Below are positions 1-10,639 of a DNA stretch of 46,220 bases, piece after piece. The stretch comes from Rhodospirillales bacterium (GTDB lineage Bacteria; Pseudomonadota; Alphaproteobacteria; ATCC43930; CGMCC-115725). The stretch covers positions 1 through 46,220 of the forward strand of contig JADGGZ010000005.1 of NCBI GenBank assembly GCA_019689675.1, read 5' to 3'. A model generated the notes under the pieces. It worked only from the letters and a program-made list of their open reading frames with translations. It did not search any database and was not told where the DNA came from. A program made the translations under genes and the position numbers. Within the stretch, counting starts at the first letter, position 1. Each line of letters begins with the position of its first letter.

Positions 1-146
1 CCGGCGAACTTCGCCGCCTCGTCCAGAACCGCATCGACGACATCCGGCGCCGCGTTCTCGCATCCGGGCAGCCGCGCGAGATCCTCGAGCCCGACGATGG
101 CCCGCAAAGTGAACCGCATATCGGCGACGGGTGCGGTGTAGGTCAC
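1..146 (-). CDS. Acyl-CoA dehydrogenase, N-terminal fragment (runs off left edge)
   Basis: Only the first 48 codons are inside the window. The reading frame begins at a GTG (144-146) preceded by a good ribosome site, AGAGGAG, about 10 nt upstream. The peptide starts MTYTAPVADMRFTL and continues with a short helix-rich stretch ending DEAAKFA. This resembles the small N-terminal domain that precedes the main fold in the large acyl-CoA dehydrogenases (AcylCoA_DH_N, as in DmdC/FadE-like enzymes), which oxidise acyl-CoA using FAD and pass electrons to ETF. The ribosome site overlaps the stop region of the upstream ABC ATPase gene, so co-transcription is possible. The substrate cannot be judged from the fragment. 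Confidence 0.72.
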   Translation of the reverse strand, partial: MTYTAPVADMRFTLRAIVGLEDLARLPGCENAAPDVVDAVLDEAAKFA

Positions 147-161
147 GATTATCCTGCTCCT

Positions 162-908
162 CTAAAGAATCTGGCTCAAAAACTGGCGCGTGCGCGGGTC
201 TTTGGCGTTGGCGAAGAACTCCGCCGGCGGCCCGTGCTCGACGATGACGCCGCGGTCGGTGAAGTAGATATGATCCGCGAGCTCCCGGGCGAAGCCCATT
301 TCGTGCGTCACAAGGAGGCAGGTCATCCCCTCGGCGGCAAGCTCGCGGATGGTGACGAGCACTTCCTTGACCGTCTCGGGGTCGAGGGCCGCGGTCACTT
401 CGTCGAACAGCATGACGTCGGGGCTCATCGCGAGGCTGCGCGCGATCGCGACGCGCTGCTGCTGTCCGCCGGAGAGCTCGCCCGGGTAGGCGTCCTCCTT
501 TCCTTCGAGCCGGACCTTCTTGATCAGCCGGCGCGCCCGCGCCTCGACCTCCGCCTTGTCCTGCTTGAGGACATGCAACGGCGCCATCATCACGTTCTGC
601 AAGGCGGTCTTGTGCGGGAAAAGATTGTACTGCTGGAAGACCATTCCGACCTTGCGCCGAAGCGCCAGCTTGTCGAGCGCCGGGTCGTGAACCTCCTGTC
701 CTTCGACCAGAATCGAACCCTGCTCGATCGGAACGAGCGCGTTGATGCAGCGCAGGAGCGTCGATTTTCCCGATCCGGAGGGGCCGATGATGCAGATCAC
801 CTCTCCCTTCATGACGTCGAACGAGACGCCTTTCAGCACCTCGACGGCGCCGAAGCGCTTGTGCACGTCTCGGACCGAAACGATCGGCTCTTTCGGCGTC
901 CAGCTCAT
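162..908 (-). CDS. Polar amino-acid ABC transporter, ATP-binding subunit
   Basis: 248 residues, the usual length for GlnQ/AapP-type ATPases, which sit at the inner face of the cytoplasmic membrane and drive uptake by the two permeases encoded just upstream. Visible motifs are Walker A GPSGSGKST (42-50), signature LSGGQ (145-149), Walker B VMLFDE (165-170) and the switch histidine at 202. The ATG overlaps the stop of the second permease (ATGA), showing translational coupling and fixing the start; the open frame continues upstream but there encodes only an out-of-frame shadow of the permease. The transported amino acid cannot be told from the ATPase. Confidence 0.95.
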   Translation of the reverse strand: MSWTPKEPIVSVRDVHKRFGAVEVLKGVSFDVMKGEVICIIGPSGSGKSTLLRCINALVPIEQGSILVEGQEVHDPALDKLALRRKVGMVFQQYNLFPHKTALQNVMMAPLHVLKQDKAEVEARARRLIKKVRLEGKEDAYPGELSGGQQQRVAIARSLAMSPDVMLFDEVTAALDPETVKEVLVTIRELAAEGMTCLLVTHEMGFARELADHIYFTDRGVIVEHGPPAEFFANAKDPRTRQFLSQIL

Positions 909-1768
909 TTGACAGCCGTGCGTCGCTCGAGGGCCTGGGTCGCGCGAGCGATCGGGTAGCAATAAATGAAGAACCAGGCGAGGAGATAGAAGTACATCGG
1001 CACGAGGAGCTCGTTGCGTCCCTCGGCCGCGAGCGCGTCCTGGGTCAGCGTCATGGCCTCGTTGACGCCGACGATGGAGGCGAGCGGGGTGGCCACGGTG
1101 AGGATCGCGTAGAGATTCATCCAGGGCGGAGTCATCCGCCTGATGCATTGCGGCAGGATGATCATCCAGAGCGTCTGCCGCCGCGTGAAGGCCAGCGACT
1201 CCGCCGATTCCCACTGCCCGTACGGAATCGACTGGATGGCGCCGCGCACGAGCTCGGAAACGTTCGCCATCACCGGCAGCGCGAGGCCGATCGTGGCTTT
1301 GATCCAATCCGGGAGCGGTATCACCGTCCGCCCGACGACGATCTCGAAGGGCAGCAGGAGCATGCAGTAGAAGAGCAGAACGAGCCACGGCGAGTTGCGG
1401 AAGAACTGCGTCACGAACCAGGCGCTCTTCCGAAGCGGCTTGACGAGCGAGATCTGTCCGATTCCGAGGAGGAATCCGGCTGCGGTGCCGATAGCCATCG
1501 CGATGAAGCTGATCGCGATATTGAGCGCGAAGCCGCTGGCGAGAAGCGGGGTCCATTTGAGGATCGTCGCCACGATGCCCGGCTGACCCGGCTCGGTCTG
1601 GGCTTCGGCGACGCCGCAGGCGAGGACGAGCCCGAGGAAGAGAACCGCCCCGTGTATCGGGCGCAATTGCAGGCCTTCCCGGCGGGCCGCCGAAGAAAGG
1701 CCGCCGTACGACAGTACAGGCGGGAGAGGGCCGAGGACCGGAAGGTCGGTACGGGACTGCCGGATCAT
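905..1768 (-). CDS. Polar amino-acid ABC transporter, permease subunit 2
   Basis: 287 residues with the HisM/GlnP-type transmembrane fold and the cytoplasmic coupling loop (EAA loop) around GQWESAESLAFTRRQT, followed by the ILPQ segment. Compared with family members it carries an extra roughly 60-residue N-terminus, including a hydrophobic stretch (AVLFLGLVLACGVAEAQ) that looks like a cleavable signal peptide, before the typical start of the fold at KWTPLLASG. The ATG lies in an ATGA overlap with the stop of permease 1, which supports this early start. It is likely to form a heterodimer with permease 1. Confidence 0.92.
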   Translation of the reverse strand: MIRQSRTDLPVLGPLPPVLSYGGLSSAARREGLQLRPIHGAVLFLGLVLACGVAEAQTEPGQPGIVATILKWTPLLASGFALNIAISFIAMAIGTAAGFLLGIGQISLVKPLRKSAWFVTQFFRNSPWLVLLFYCMLLLPFEIVVGRTVIPLPDWIKATIGLALPVMANVSELVRGAIQSIPYGQWESAESLAFTRRQTLWMIILPQCIRRMTPPWMNLYAILTVATPLASIVGVNEAMTLTQDALAAEGRNELLVPMYFYLLAWFFIYCYPIARATQALERRTAVK

Positions 1769-2517
1769 GAGACGCCCCACCCCGGCACCCGCATCGCCCG
1801 CTCCCAGCGGCTCATCGCCCAGACGAGGAGGCCGACGAGGGACACGTAGACGACAAGGAGCACGTTCATCATCTCCGGGACGTTCACTTCGTCGGACCAG
1901 ATCTGGTTGGCGACGTAGAGCATCTCCGGAACGGCGATCGCGTAGGAGATCGTCGTCGTCTTGATCAGGTTGACGAGGTTGTTGTTGAGCGCCGGAAGGC
2001 TGATCCTGAAGGCGAGCGGCAGAATGACGTAGAGATACGCCTTGAGACGGCTGTATCCGAGCGACTCTGCCGCCTCGATCGTCTGCCGGGGCACGGCTTC
2101 GATCCCGGCGCGAAAGATCTCGACGTTGAAGGCGCCGGCGTAGAACGAAAGGCAGATCGCCGCCCAGGCGAAGTTGCCGACGAGCGGAACCGAAAGGCCG
2201 TTCTCGTTCGTGATCCGCAGATACGAACCGAGCGCGAAATAGAAGAAGTAGAGCTGGACCAGCGGCGGCGTGTTTCGGAAGAACTGAATGTAGGCCTGGA
2301 CGACGAGCCTGACGAGGTGCGAGCGCGCGCCCTGGAGCCATGCGCCGACGATCCCGATCGCGACGCTCGCGACGAGGCACACGCCCATGAGACGGACGGA
2401 GGTCAGGAACCCGTTGAAGAACCGGCTCCGGTCGAAATCGTCGTAGAAGATCGTAAGCTTGATCCCGGTGGCTTCGTAAAGCCACCGGAACCAATCCCAA
2501 ACGGGCTGAAGATCCAT
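1765..2517 (-). CDS. Polar amino-acid ABC transporter, permease subunit 1
   Basis: 250 residues, an inner-membrane permease of the HisQ/HisM family. It shows a substrate-path segment FFRNTPPLVQLYFFYF, typical of this family, and an EAA-type coupling loop QTIEAAESLGYSRLKAYLYVIL that docks on the ATPase. Its stop overlaps the start of permease 2. The gene is separated from the binding-protein gene by 39 nt containing a stem-loop (2529-2554), a common arrangement that keeps binding-protein levels above permease levels. No strong ribosome site lies at the normal distance from the ATG. Confidence 0.94.
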   Translation of the reverse strand: MDLQPVWDWFRWLYEATGIKLTIFYDDFDRSRFFNGFLTSVRLMGVCLVASVAIGIVGAWLQGARSHLVRLVVQAYIQFFRNTPPLVQLYFFYFALGSYLRITNENGLSVPLVGNFAWAAICLSFYAGAFNVEIFRAGIEAVPRQTIEAAESLGYSRLKAYLYVILPLAFRISLPALNNNLVNLIKTTTISYAIAVPEMLYVANQIWSDEVNVPEMMNVLLVVYVSLVGLLVWAMSRWERAMRVPGWGVS

Positions 2518-2528
2518 CGGGTTCGGCT

Positions 2529-2554
2529 GCTTCTCCCCGCGGACGGAGAAAAGC
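2529..2554 (-). promoter_or_regulatory. Intercistronic stem-loop between binding-protein and permease genes
   Basis: TTCTCC (2531-2536) and GGAGAA (2545-2550) form a 6-bp stem with an 8-nt loop, extended by a flanking GC/GC pair after a two-base bulge. No U-run follows. It probably stabilises the upstream mRNA or attenuates readthrough into the permease genes; this role is inferred from similar ABC operons. Confidence 0.4.
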
Positions 2555-2556
2555 GG

Positions 2557-3372
2557 TCAGCTGGCCTTCTTGTTCTTGTACTGCTCGTGCATTTTCTCGA
2601 GGAACGCGGAGGGCGGGATCTGCCACTTCTTCTCGAGCTCGATGAGGCGCCCGGAGCGGTGCCATTCCGCGATCGTCTCGCTCATGAACTTGCCCCAGGG
2701 GCCCTCACGTTCCTCGAGCCTCACCGCGATCCCCCACGGCTCTTCGAGGATCGTCGGCAGCGGCATTTCGAAGGCCGCGAACTTCGGGTTCGCGAGGCGT
2801 TCGGCGAAGGCCGTGTCGTCGTAGACCCAGCCGATGCAGTTGCCCTGGAGCAACGCGGTCTCGGCCTCGGCCTGCCCTTTGAACGAGATGAAGTCGGCGC
2901 CGTACTGCTCGGCGACGGGCTTGTTGTACCAGGCGCCCTGGATGCCGCAGACCTTCTGGTTCTTGAGCTGCTCCCAGCGCTTGAGACCCACCTTCTTCGC
3001 CGAAAGGATGTTCACCCCGGAAGCGTAGTAGAGCGGCTCGACGATCCCGACGACCTGCCGGCGGTCCGGCTTGTCGTTCATCGTCGCGATCATGAGGTCG
3101 ATCTTGCCCTGCTGCAGAAACTGCATTCGGTTCGAGGAGACGACGGGCTCGAGCTGAAGCTTCACGCCGAGCTTCTTGGCGACCTCGGCCGCCAGATCCG
3201 GCTCGAAGCCGACGATATTCCCCGAGGGGTCGCGGAACCCGAAGGGCTTGTAGTCGGCCTTGGTGCCGACCACGATGACGCCGCGCTGCTTGATCTTGTC
3301 TAACGTCTGTGCCGCCACGGGGCCGGCGGCGAGCGCCAGGACGGCGGCCGCGGCGAGAAGTCTGCTGAGCAT
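2557..3372 (-). CDS. Amino-acid ABC transporter, periplasmic substrate-binding protein
   Basis: 271 residues. An N-terminal Sec signal peptide (MLSRLLAAAAVLALAAGPVAA) with a likely cut after Ala-21 exports it to the periplasm. The rest is a family 3 solute-binding protein: the opening strand GVIVVGTKADYKPFGF, the GFEPDLAAEVAKKLG segment and the second-lobe hinge KNQKVCGIQG are typical of polar amino-acid binders. GGGAGG lies 9 nt before the ATG. It is the first gene of the four-gene transporter operon; all four subunits needed for uptake are present. Confidence 0.95.
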   Translation of the reverse strand: MLSRLLAAAAVLALAAGPVAAQTLDKIKQRGVIVVGTKADYKPFGFRDPSGNIVGFEPDLAAEVAKKLGVKLQLEPVVSSNRMQFLQQGKIDLMIATMNDKPDRRQVVGIVEPLYYASGVNILSAKKVGLKRWEQLKNQKVCGIQGAWYNKPVAEQYGADFISFKGQAEAETALLQGNCIGWVYDDTAFAERLANPKFAAFEMPLPTILEEPWGIAVRLEEREGPWGKFMSETIAEWHRSGRLIELEKKWQIPPSAFLEKMHEQYKNKKAS

Positions 3373-3475
3373 GATCGAGCCTCCCTGATCTTAGGGTGAT
3401 GGGACCTTAGCGGACCGGCACGGCACCCGCCAAGCTAGGGCTCGCCCGATGCGCAAGGAGTGCTAGATTTCCCCC

Positions 3476-3922
3476 GTGACCCTGCTCCTCGCCCTCCACG
3501 CCATCGCCGCGACCGTTTGGGTCGGCGGCATGTTCTTCGGCTATTTCGCGTTGCGGCCGGCTCTCTTGCCGTTCGACGAAAAGGTGCGTCTGCCGCTCTG
3601 GCGCCGCGTCTTCACGCGGTTCTTCCTCTGGGTCTGGGTCGCCATCGTCCTGCTTCTCGTGACCGGCTACACGATGTTTCTCCGGTATGGCGTGACGGGG
3701 ATCCACGTCCACATGATGCAGGCGAGCGGGGTGCTGATGATCCTCTTGTTCCTGCATATGTTCTTCGCGCCGTGGCGGCGGCTTCAGGCGGCGATCGACA
3801 CCCAGGACTTCGTCGCCGGTGCCCGGCACCTCGCGCAGATCAGGATGACCGTCGCTCTGAACCTCGCGCTCGGCCTCATTACGGTCGTGATCGGCGCAAG
3901 CGGCCGCTACTGGGAGTACTGA
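3476..3922 (+). CDS. CopD-like four-helix membrane protein
   Basis: 148 residues with four predicted membrane helices: residues about 1-27 (LLLALHAIAATVWVGGMFFGYFA), 45-68, 78-98 and 125-142. The histidine in the first helix (LHAIAATVWVGGM) and the later HVHMMQ and FLHMFF histidines match the CopD/YphA-like membrane family, some members of which bind copper or haem. The actual substrate is unknown. The start is a GTG with no clear ribosome site; the N-terminus matches family starts. Its last 16 nt overlap the 3' end of the convergent DUF1194 gene. Confidence 0.8.
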   Translation: MTLLLALHAIAATVWVGGMFFGYFALRPALLPFDEKVRLPLWRRVFTRFFLWVWVAIVLLLVTGYTMFLRYGVTGIHVHMMQASGVLMILLFLHMFFAPWRRLQAAIDTQDFVAGARHLAQIRMTVALNLALGLITVVIGASGRYWEY

Positions 3923-4623
3923 GCCGGGTCGGCGGGCAGCGCCGCGATCTCTCGAATGAGCTTTGCGAGGATCGCGCCGGCGAAGGCCCGGTAATCCTCG
4001 GCGGCGATGATGAACGAGCCCGGACCGCCGATCACGAACGTCTCGTAGTACTCGTCGAGATGCGGCTCCGCCGGACGGCCGAAATTGGGTCGATCGTTGA
4101 GGATGGGAAGCCCGTTGATGACGATGCCCTGCTGCACGGCGTCGTCCCGGGCCAGCCATACCGGGCGACCGCTGTTGTTGATGCCGTCGCCGGAGATGTC
4201 GATCACCCGTCGCGTCCCGCTGAAGCCGCTTCCGAATTGGCGTACCGAGTAGTCGATCGCTCCCGAGATCGACGTCCATCCCATGGATATCCGGGGGAGG
4301 GCGGCGATCCTCGAGGCGAACTCGCCCGCGCTCTCCCCGTCGCTGACGAGAAACCAGTCGACCATCGTGCGCTGGTAGTCGACGCCCGCCCATTCGACGT
4401 AAGTGACGGCGATGGCGCCGAGAGCGCCGCCCTGAATCGCCTCGATGACGCGCGGATCGGTGAAGGCCGCGACATATCCCTCGCGCTGCAGCTGGGCCTC
4501 GACGTCATCGACGCTGCGCGAAATGTCGACCGCTATCACCAGCTCAAGGTCGACCGGCACCTGGGGCCGCACCGGGCCGGCCGACGCGAGCAGCAGCAGC
4601 AAGGCCAAGAACCCGGCGCGCAT
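3907..4623 (-). CDS. DUF1194 family protein (von Willebrand A-like, exported)
   Basis: 238 residues from the ATG at 4623, chosen because GGGAGG lies just upstream and it begins a signal peptide (MRAGFLALLLLLASAGPVRP); an upstream in-frame ATG adds a non-signal-like leader. The mature part opens with LELVIAVDISRSVDD, where D33-x-S35-x-S37 is a MIDAS-type metal site of a von Willebrand A fold, and includes RRVIDISGDGINNSG. DUF1194 proteins are common in alphaproteobacteria but their function is not established. Metal-dependent protein binding in the periplasm is an inference. Confidence 0.85.
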   Translation of the reverse strand: MRAGFLALLLLLASAGPVRPQVPVDLELVIAVDISRSVDDVEAQLQREGYVAAFTDPRVIEAIQGGALGAIAVTYVEWAGVDYQRTMVDWFLVSDGESAGEFASRIAALPRISMGWTSISGAIDYSVRQFGSGFSGTRRVIDISGDGINNSGRPVWLARDDAVQQGIVINGLPILNDRPNFGRPAEPHLDEYYETFVIGGPGSFIIAAEDYRAFAGAILAKLIREIAALPADPAQYSQ

Positions 4624-4685
4624 GGTACCTCCCGCGACCCTGTGCCGCAGGATGATGCAGGGGCGAAAATTGGGCTGGCAAGGGC

Positions 4686-4734
4686 TTGACGGAGCCGCTG
4701 AATTACCCGATTTAGGAAAGCGTACCAACTTGGT
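4686..4734 (+). promoter_or_regulatory. Candidate promoter/operator region of the suf operon
   Basis: A TTGACG hexamer (4686-4691) could be a -35 element, with a weak TTTAGG (4711-4716) as -10. Downstream lies a perfect 11-bp palindrome ACCAACTTGGT (4724-4734), ending 11 nt before the regulator GTG. Rrf2-family regulators commonly bind inverted repeats in their own promoter, so this is a candidate site. It does not match the E. coli IscR consensus. Confidence 0.3.
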
Positions 4735-4745
4735 CCGAATTTGAC

Positions 4746-5188
4746 GTGATCATTCTTTCCCGCCTCGCCGACTACGGCGTCATCGTCGCAACGCACCTCG
4801 CCGGCATCCCTGACCGGCAGGTGAACGCGGCCGCCGTCGCCGCGGCGACACGGTTGCCTCCCGCGACGGTAGCGAAAGTTCTGAAGCGCCTCGCGCATGG
4901 CGGCATCGTGACCGGCGCGCGCGGGGCTACCGGCGGCTACCGTCTTGCGCGTGCGCCGGAGGAGATCTCGATCGCCGAGGTCGTGGCCGCGATCGACGGC
5001 GAGATCGGCGTCACCCAATGCGCCAGCCACGTCGAAGGCTGCGACCGGACGAATTTCTGCCCGACCCGCCCGCACTGGGCTCATATCAACCGCGCGGTCA
5101 GCCAAGCTCTCGGCGCCGTTACGCTCGCCGAGATGGTCGGCCCCGACTTTCTGCGGCCGCGCCCCTCCTCTCAGGTTCACGCCTCGCC

Positions 5189-5192
<4 letters not shown>
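4746..5192 (+). CDS. Rrf2-family transcriptional regulator of the SUF operon
   Basis: 148 residues. An N-terminal winged-helix domain ([15 protein letters not shown], then [19 protein letters not shown], then [13 protein letters not shown] as the wing) is followed by three cysteines at 92, 99 and 105, the arrangement used by IscR-like proteins to hold an Fe-S cluster. It probably senses cluster supply and controls the downstream suf genes. The GTG start has no visible Shine-Dalgarno sequence, which suggests leaderless or weak translation. Its stop overlaps the sufB start (ATGA), making it the first gene of the operon. Confidence 0.92.
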
Positions 5193-7373
<2,181 letters not shown>

Positions 7374-7377
<4 letters not shown>

Positions 7378-8552
7378 TCGCTCCGCTGAAGCAGGATGCG
7401 CTGATCGCCACCCGCGAGGCGGCGGCGCGTCGTTTCGTGCTGCCGACTCGGCGGGACGAGCCGTGGCGCTTTACGGATCTGCGTACCCTCGAAAAGAGCC
7501 TCTTTCCGCCGGCGGCGCCGGGCGCCGACGCGCCTTCCGCTGCGGTGCAGGCAGCCTATTCGAGCGGCGCTCCGGCTCAGCGCGTCGTGCTCGTCAACGG
7601 GCGCGTTGCGGCGATACAGGGTGCGCATGTCGCACGTCTGGCCGAACGTCTCGAGCTCGTGCGCGAGATCGACGATCTGGGGCCGTTCGCCGCGCTCAAC
7701 ACCGCTTTTGTCGAGGACGGCATCGTGATCTCGCTTCCCGCCGGCGCCAGCGAGCGGATCGAGATCCTGCATTGGGGCGCTGCCGAGTCCGCGGGCGCCT
7801 ATACGCGTGTTCTCGTCGAGCTCGGCGCTGGTGCCGAGGCGACGCTCGTCGAGAGCTTCGCTGGGACGGGGAACTACTTCGGCAACGTGATCGCCGCCAT
7901 CCGCCTCGGCGAAAAGGCACGATTGCGGCACGTGACGCTGCAGGACGAGGCGGGGGCCGCCGTGCATCTCGGCGCCGTCAAAGCCGACGTCGCGGAAGGC
8001 GCCGAGTACGAGGCCTTCGTGCTGATGCTGGGGGCACGCCTCTCTCGGCACGACCTCGTCGCCTGCCTCGGGAAGGGGGCGCGTTGCGCCATCAACGGCG
8101 CCTATCTCCTTCGCGGGCAGCAGGAAGCGACGATCGCGACCTTCGTCGACCACGCTGCCCCCTGCGCGCAAACGAGCGAGGTCGTGAAGGGAGTCGTCGA
8201 CGACCGCGCTCATGGCGTCTTCCAGGGCAAGATCAGGGTCCGCAGCGATGCGCAGAAGACCGATGCGCATCAGCTCAACCGGAATCTCCTTTTGTCGCCG
8301 CGCGCGGCGGTCGACACGAAGCCCGAGCTCGAGATCTACGCCGACGACGTGAAGTGCAGCCACGGCGCCACCGTCGGCGATCTCGACGAGGCGCAGCTCT
8401 TCTATCTGCGCAGCCGCGGCATCCCGGAGCCGGAGGCGCGACGCATCCTGGTCGAGGCCTTTGCGGTCGATGTCGTCGATCTCGTCGCGGATGCGCCGGC
8501 GAGGGACTATCTCATGCGGCACCTCGGGCGGTGGCTGGAGTCGGGGCGATGA
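7374..8552 (+). CDS. sufD: SUF complex subunit SufD
   Basis: 392 residues. The C-terminal half has the SufB/SufD beta-helix signature (GVVDDRAHGVFQGKIRV, then AVDTKPELEIYADDVKCSHGATVG), ending LFYLRSRGIPEPEARRILVEAF, while the N-terminal half is variable as usual. It pairs with SufB; the conserved C and H in VKCSHGAT correspond to residues at the SufB-SufD interface. Position between sufC and sufS with ATGA overlaps on both sides supports the call. Confidence 0.95.
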
Positions 8553-9772
8553 CGGGCAACGGCCGGCTCGACGCGCGCGAGGTGCGGCGCGACTTTCCGA
8601 TCTTCGAGAACAATCCGGGGCTCGTCTTCCTCGACAGCGGCGCCAGCGCGCAAAAGCCGCGTCAGGTCATCGACGCCGTCGCGGAGTTCTATCGGCGGGA
8701 CTACGCCAACATCCATCGCGGCGTCTATCGCCTCAGCGCGCGGTCGACCGAGCTCTACGAGGCGGCGCGCGAGACCGTGCGACGCTTCCTCAACGCGCCG
8801 GACGCGCGCGAGATCGTCTTCGTCCGCAACGCGACCGAGGCGATCAACCTCGTGGCGGCTGCCTGGGGCGCGACTTTCCTGCGCTCCGGCGACGAGATCC
8901 TGATCACGGAGCTCGAGCACCACGCGAACATCGTCCCCTGGCAGATGCTGCGCGACCGGCTCGGCTGCCGGCTCGTCGTGGCGCCGATCGACGAGACGGG
9001 CGGGCTCGACCTCGCTGCGCTCGAGGCACGGATCGGCCCGCGGACACGATTGATCGCGGTCACTCATCTGGCGAACGCGATCGGCACGCTGGTTCCGGTC
9101 GAGAGCATAGCGCGGCTCGCCCGGAAGGCCGGCGCGAAGCTCCTCGTCGACGGCAGCCAGGCGGCGCCGCGGCTCCCCGTCGACGTGCAGGCGATCGGTT
9201 GCGACTTCTATGTCTTCACGGGTCACAAGACCTACGGCCCGACCGGCGCCGGCGTCCTCTGGGCCCGTCGCGAGCTTCTGGAATCGATGCCGCCCTACCA
9301 GACCGGCGGCGACATGATTCTCGAGGTCACGTTCGAGAAGACGACGTTCCAGGAACCGCCGGCGCGTTTCGAGGCGGGAACGCCCGACATCGCCGCAGTG
9401 GTCGGGCTCGCGCGCGCCCTCGAATACATCGAGAGCCTCGGGAGGAGCGCCGTGCTGGCGCACGAAGAGGCGCTCACCGGATACGGCGTCGACCGGCTTT
9501 CCTCGATGCCCGGCGTTCGGCTCGTCGGCGCGGGGCAGAGGCGGCTCGCGATCCTCTCCTTCGAAGTCGAGGGCATTCACCCGCACGATCTCGCGACCGT
9601 GCTCGACCGGAACGGGGTTGCGGTCCGCGCCGGCCATCACTGCGCGCAGCCGCTCATGGAAAAGCTCGGCCTCGCCGCCACGACGCGCGCCTCGCTCGGC
9701 GTCTACAACGACGAGAGCGACATCGACGCGCTCGGAGCGGCGATCAGGGATGCACAGAGGATGTTCGGGTGA
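8549..9772 (+). CDS. sufS: Cysteine desulfurase SufS (group II)
   Basis: 407 residues, a PLP enzyme that removes sulfur from cysteine and passes it to SufU. The PLP lysine is K227 in FTGHKTYGPTG, the pyridine-stacking region is ELEHHANIVPW (about 121-131), and the persulfide cysteine is C365 in RAGHHCAQP, typical of group II desulfurases. It begins in the ATGA overlap with sufD and ends one base into sufU. No sufE is present in the cluster; SufU takes that place. Confidence 0.97.
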   Translation: MTGNGRLDAREVRRDFPIFENNPGLVFLDSGASAQKPRQVIDAVAEFYRRDYANIHRGVYRLSARSTELYEAARETVRRFLNAPDAREIVFVRNATEAINLVAAAWGATFLRSGDEILITELEHHANIVPWQMLRDRLGCRLVVAPIDETGGLDLAALEARIGPRTRLIAVTHLANAIGTLVPVESIARLARKAGAKLLVDGSQAAPRLPVDVQAIGCDFYVFTGHKTYGPTGAGVLWARRELLESMPPYQTGGDMILEVTFEKTTFQEPPARFEAGTPDIAAVVGLARALEYIESLGRSAVLAHEEALTGYGVDRLSSMPGVRLVGAGQRRLAILSFEVEGIHPHDLATVLDRNGVAVRAGHHCAQPLMEKLGLAATTRASLGVYNDESDIDALGAAIRDAQRMFG

Positions 9773-10236
9773 TGGATCTGCGCGACCTTTATCAGGACAT
9801 CATCCTCGATCACGGCCGCCACCCGCGGAATTTCGGAAAGCTCGAGCATCCGAGCCATTTCGCGCACGGTCATAACCCGCTTTGCGGCGACAAGATCACG
9901 GTTTACCTGACCGTGGCCGGCGACAGGATCGAGGATGTGAAGTTCGAGGGGCGCGGCTGCGCCATCTCGACCGCCTCCTCCTCGCTGATGACCGAAGTGC
10001 TGAAGGGGAAGACGATCGCCGATGCGAACCAGCTCTTCCGCAGCTTTCATGCCAAGGTCACGGGCGGCGCTGCCCCGCCGCTCTCGGAAGCGCTCGAGGA
10101 GGATGCCGACCGGCTCGATCCTCTGACCGGAGTGAAGGCTTACCCGGTCAGGGTGAAATGCGCGACGCTGCCATGGCATGCGGTCCAGGCCGCGCTCGAG
10201 GAAGGCGCTGTAGGCAAGACGGTGAAGACGGAGTAG
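9772..10236 (+). CDS. sufU: SufU-type sulfur acceptor protein
   Basis: 154 residues with the IscU fold and the three conserved cysteines C38 (NPLCGD), C63 (GRGCAIS) and C130 (RVKCATLPW), plus D40. The roughly 18-residue insertion before the third cysteine (SFHAKVTGGAAPPLSEAL region) separates SufU from IscU. SufU proteins accept persulfide from SufS, in Bacillus by a zinc-dependent ligand swap. It is cotranscribed with sufS (1-nt overlap) and followed 4 nt later by a SufT-like gene. Confidence 0.95.
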   Translation: MDLRDLYQDIILDHGRHPRNFGKLEHPSHFAHGHNPLCGDKITVYLTVAGDRIEDVKFEGRGCAISTASSSLMTEVLKGKTIADANQLFRSFHAKVTGGAAPPLSEALEEDADRLDPLTGVKAYPVRVKCATLPWHAVQAALEEGAVGKTVKTE

Positions 10237-10240
10237 GGCC

Positions 10241-10633
10241 GTGAACGACGACGGCAAGCACCTCTTCGATTTCTTCGGCGAGCGGCCCTCGCCCGAAGAC
10301 GTTTCCCGTCCGGAGCCGGACGAGGGCGACCCGGAGCTGCAGGAGCGCGTGATCGAGGCGATGAAGACCGTTCGCGATCCGGAAATTCCGGTGAACCTCG
10401 TCGATCTCGGCCTCATCTACGATCTCGTCGTGCGAAAGGATGGCACGATCTACATCGAGATGACTTTGACGACGCCGGCCTGCCCCGTCGCCGGCTCTCT
10501 TCCGGGCCAGGTCGAGGAGGCGGTGAAGGCGGTGGACGGGGTGAAGGACGTGCGCGTGAAGCTCGTCTGGTCGCCCCCCTGGACCCGCGACCGCATGACC
10601 GAGGAAGCGAAGCTCGAGCTCGGGCTGATGTAG
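10241..10633 (+). CDS. sufT: SufT / MIP18 (DUF59) family Fe-S maturation protein
   Basis: 130 residues from a GTG start. After an acidic leader of about 30 residues comes the DUF59 domain: VRDPEIPVNLVDLGLIY (45-60), then TLTTPACPVAGSLP with the conserved cysteine C81, then VKDVRVKLVWSPPW. Members take part in late steps of Fe-S protein maturation and are often encoded at the end of suf operons, as here. The 4-nt gap to sufU indicates one operon. Confidence 0.92.
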   Translation: MNDDGKHLFDFFGERPSPEDVSRPEPDEGDPELQERVIEAMKTVRDPEIPVNLVDLGLIYDLVVRKDGTIYIEMTLTTPACPVAGSLPGQVEEAVKAVDGVKDVRVKLVWSPPWTRDRMTEEAKLELGLM

Positions 10634-10639
10634 AGCGAA

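Noticed and set aside
165-908. Walker B followed by VTAALDPE instead of the more familiar PTSALDPE in the ABC ATPase
   Set aside because: A valine at this place is common in polar amino-acid ATPases, so it is not a defect.
4686-4734. An E. coli-type IscR box upstream of the suf operon
   Set aside because: The palindrome ACCAACTTGGT and flanks do not match the IscR type 1 consensus; reported only as an unassigned candidate operator.
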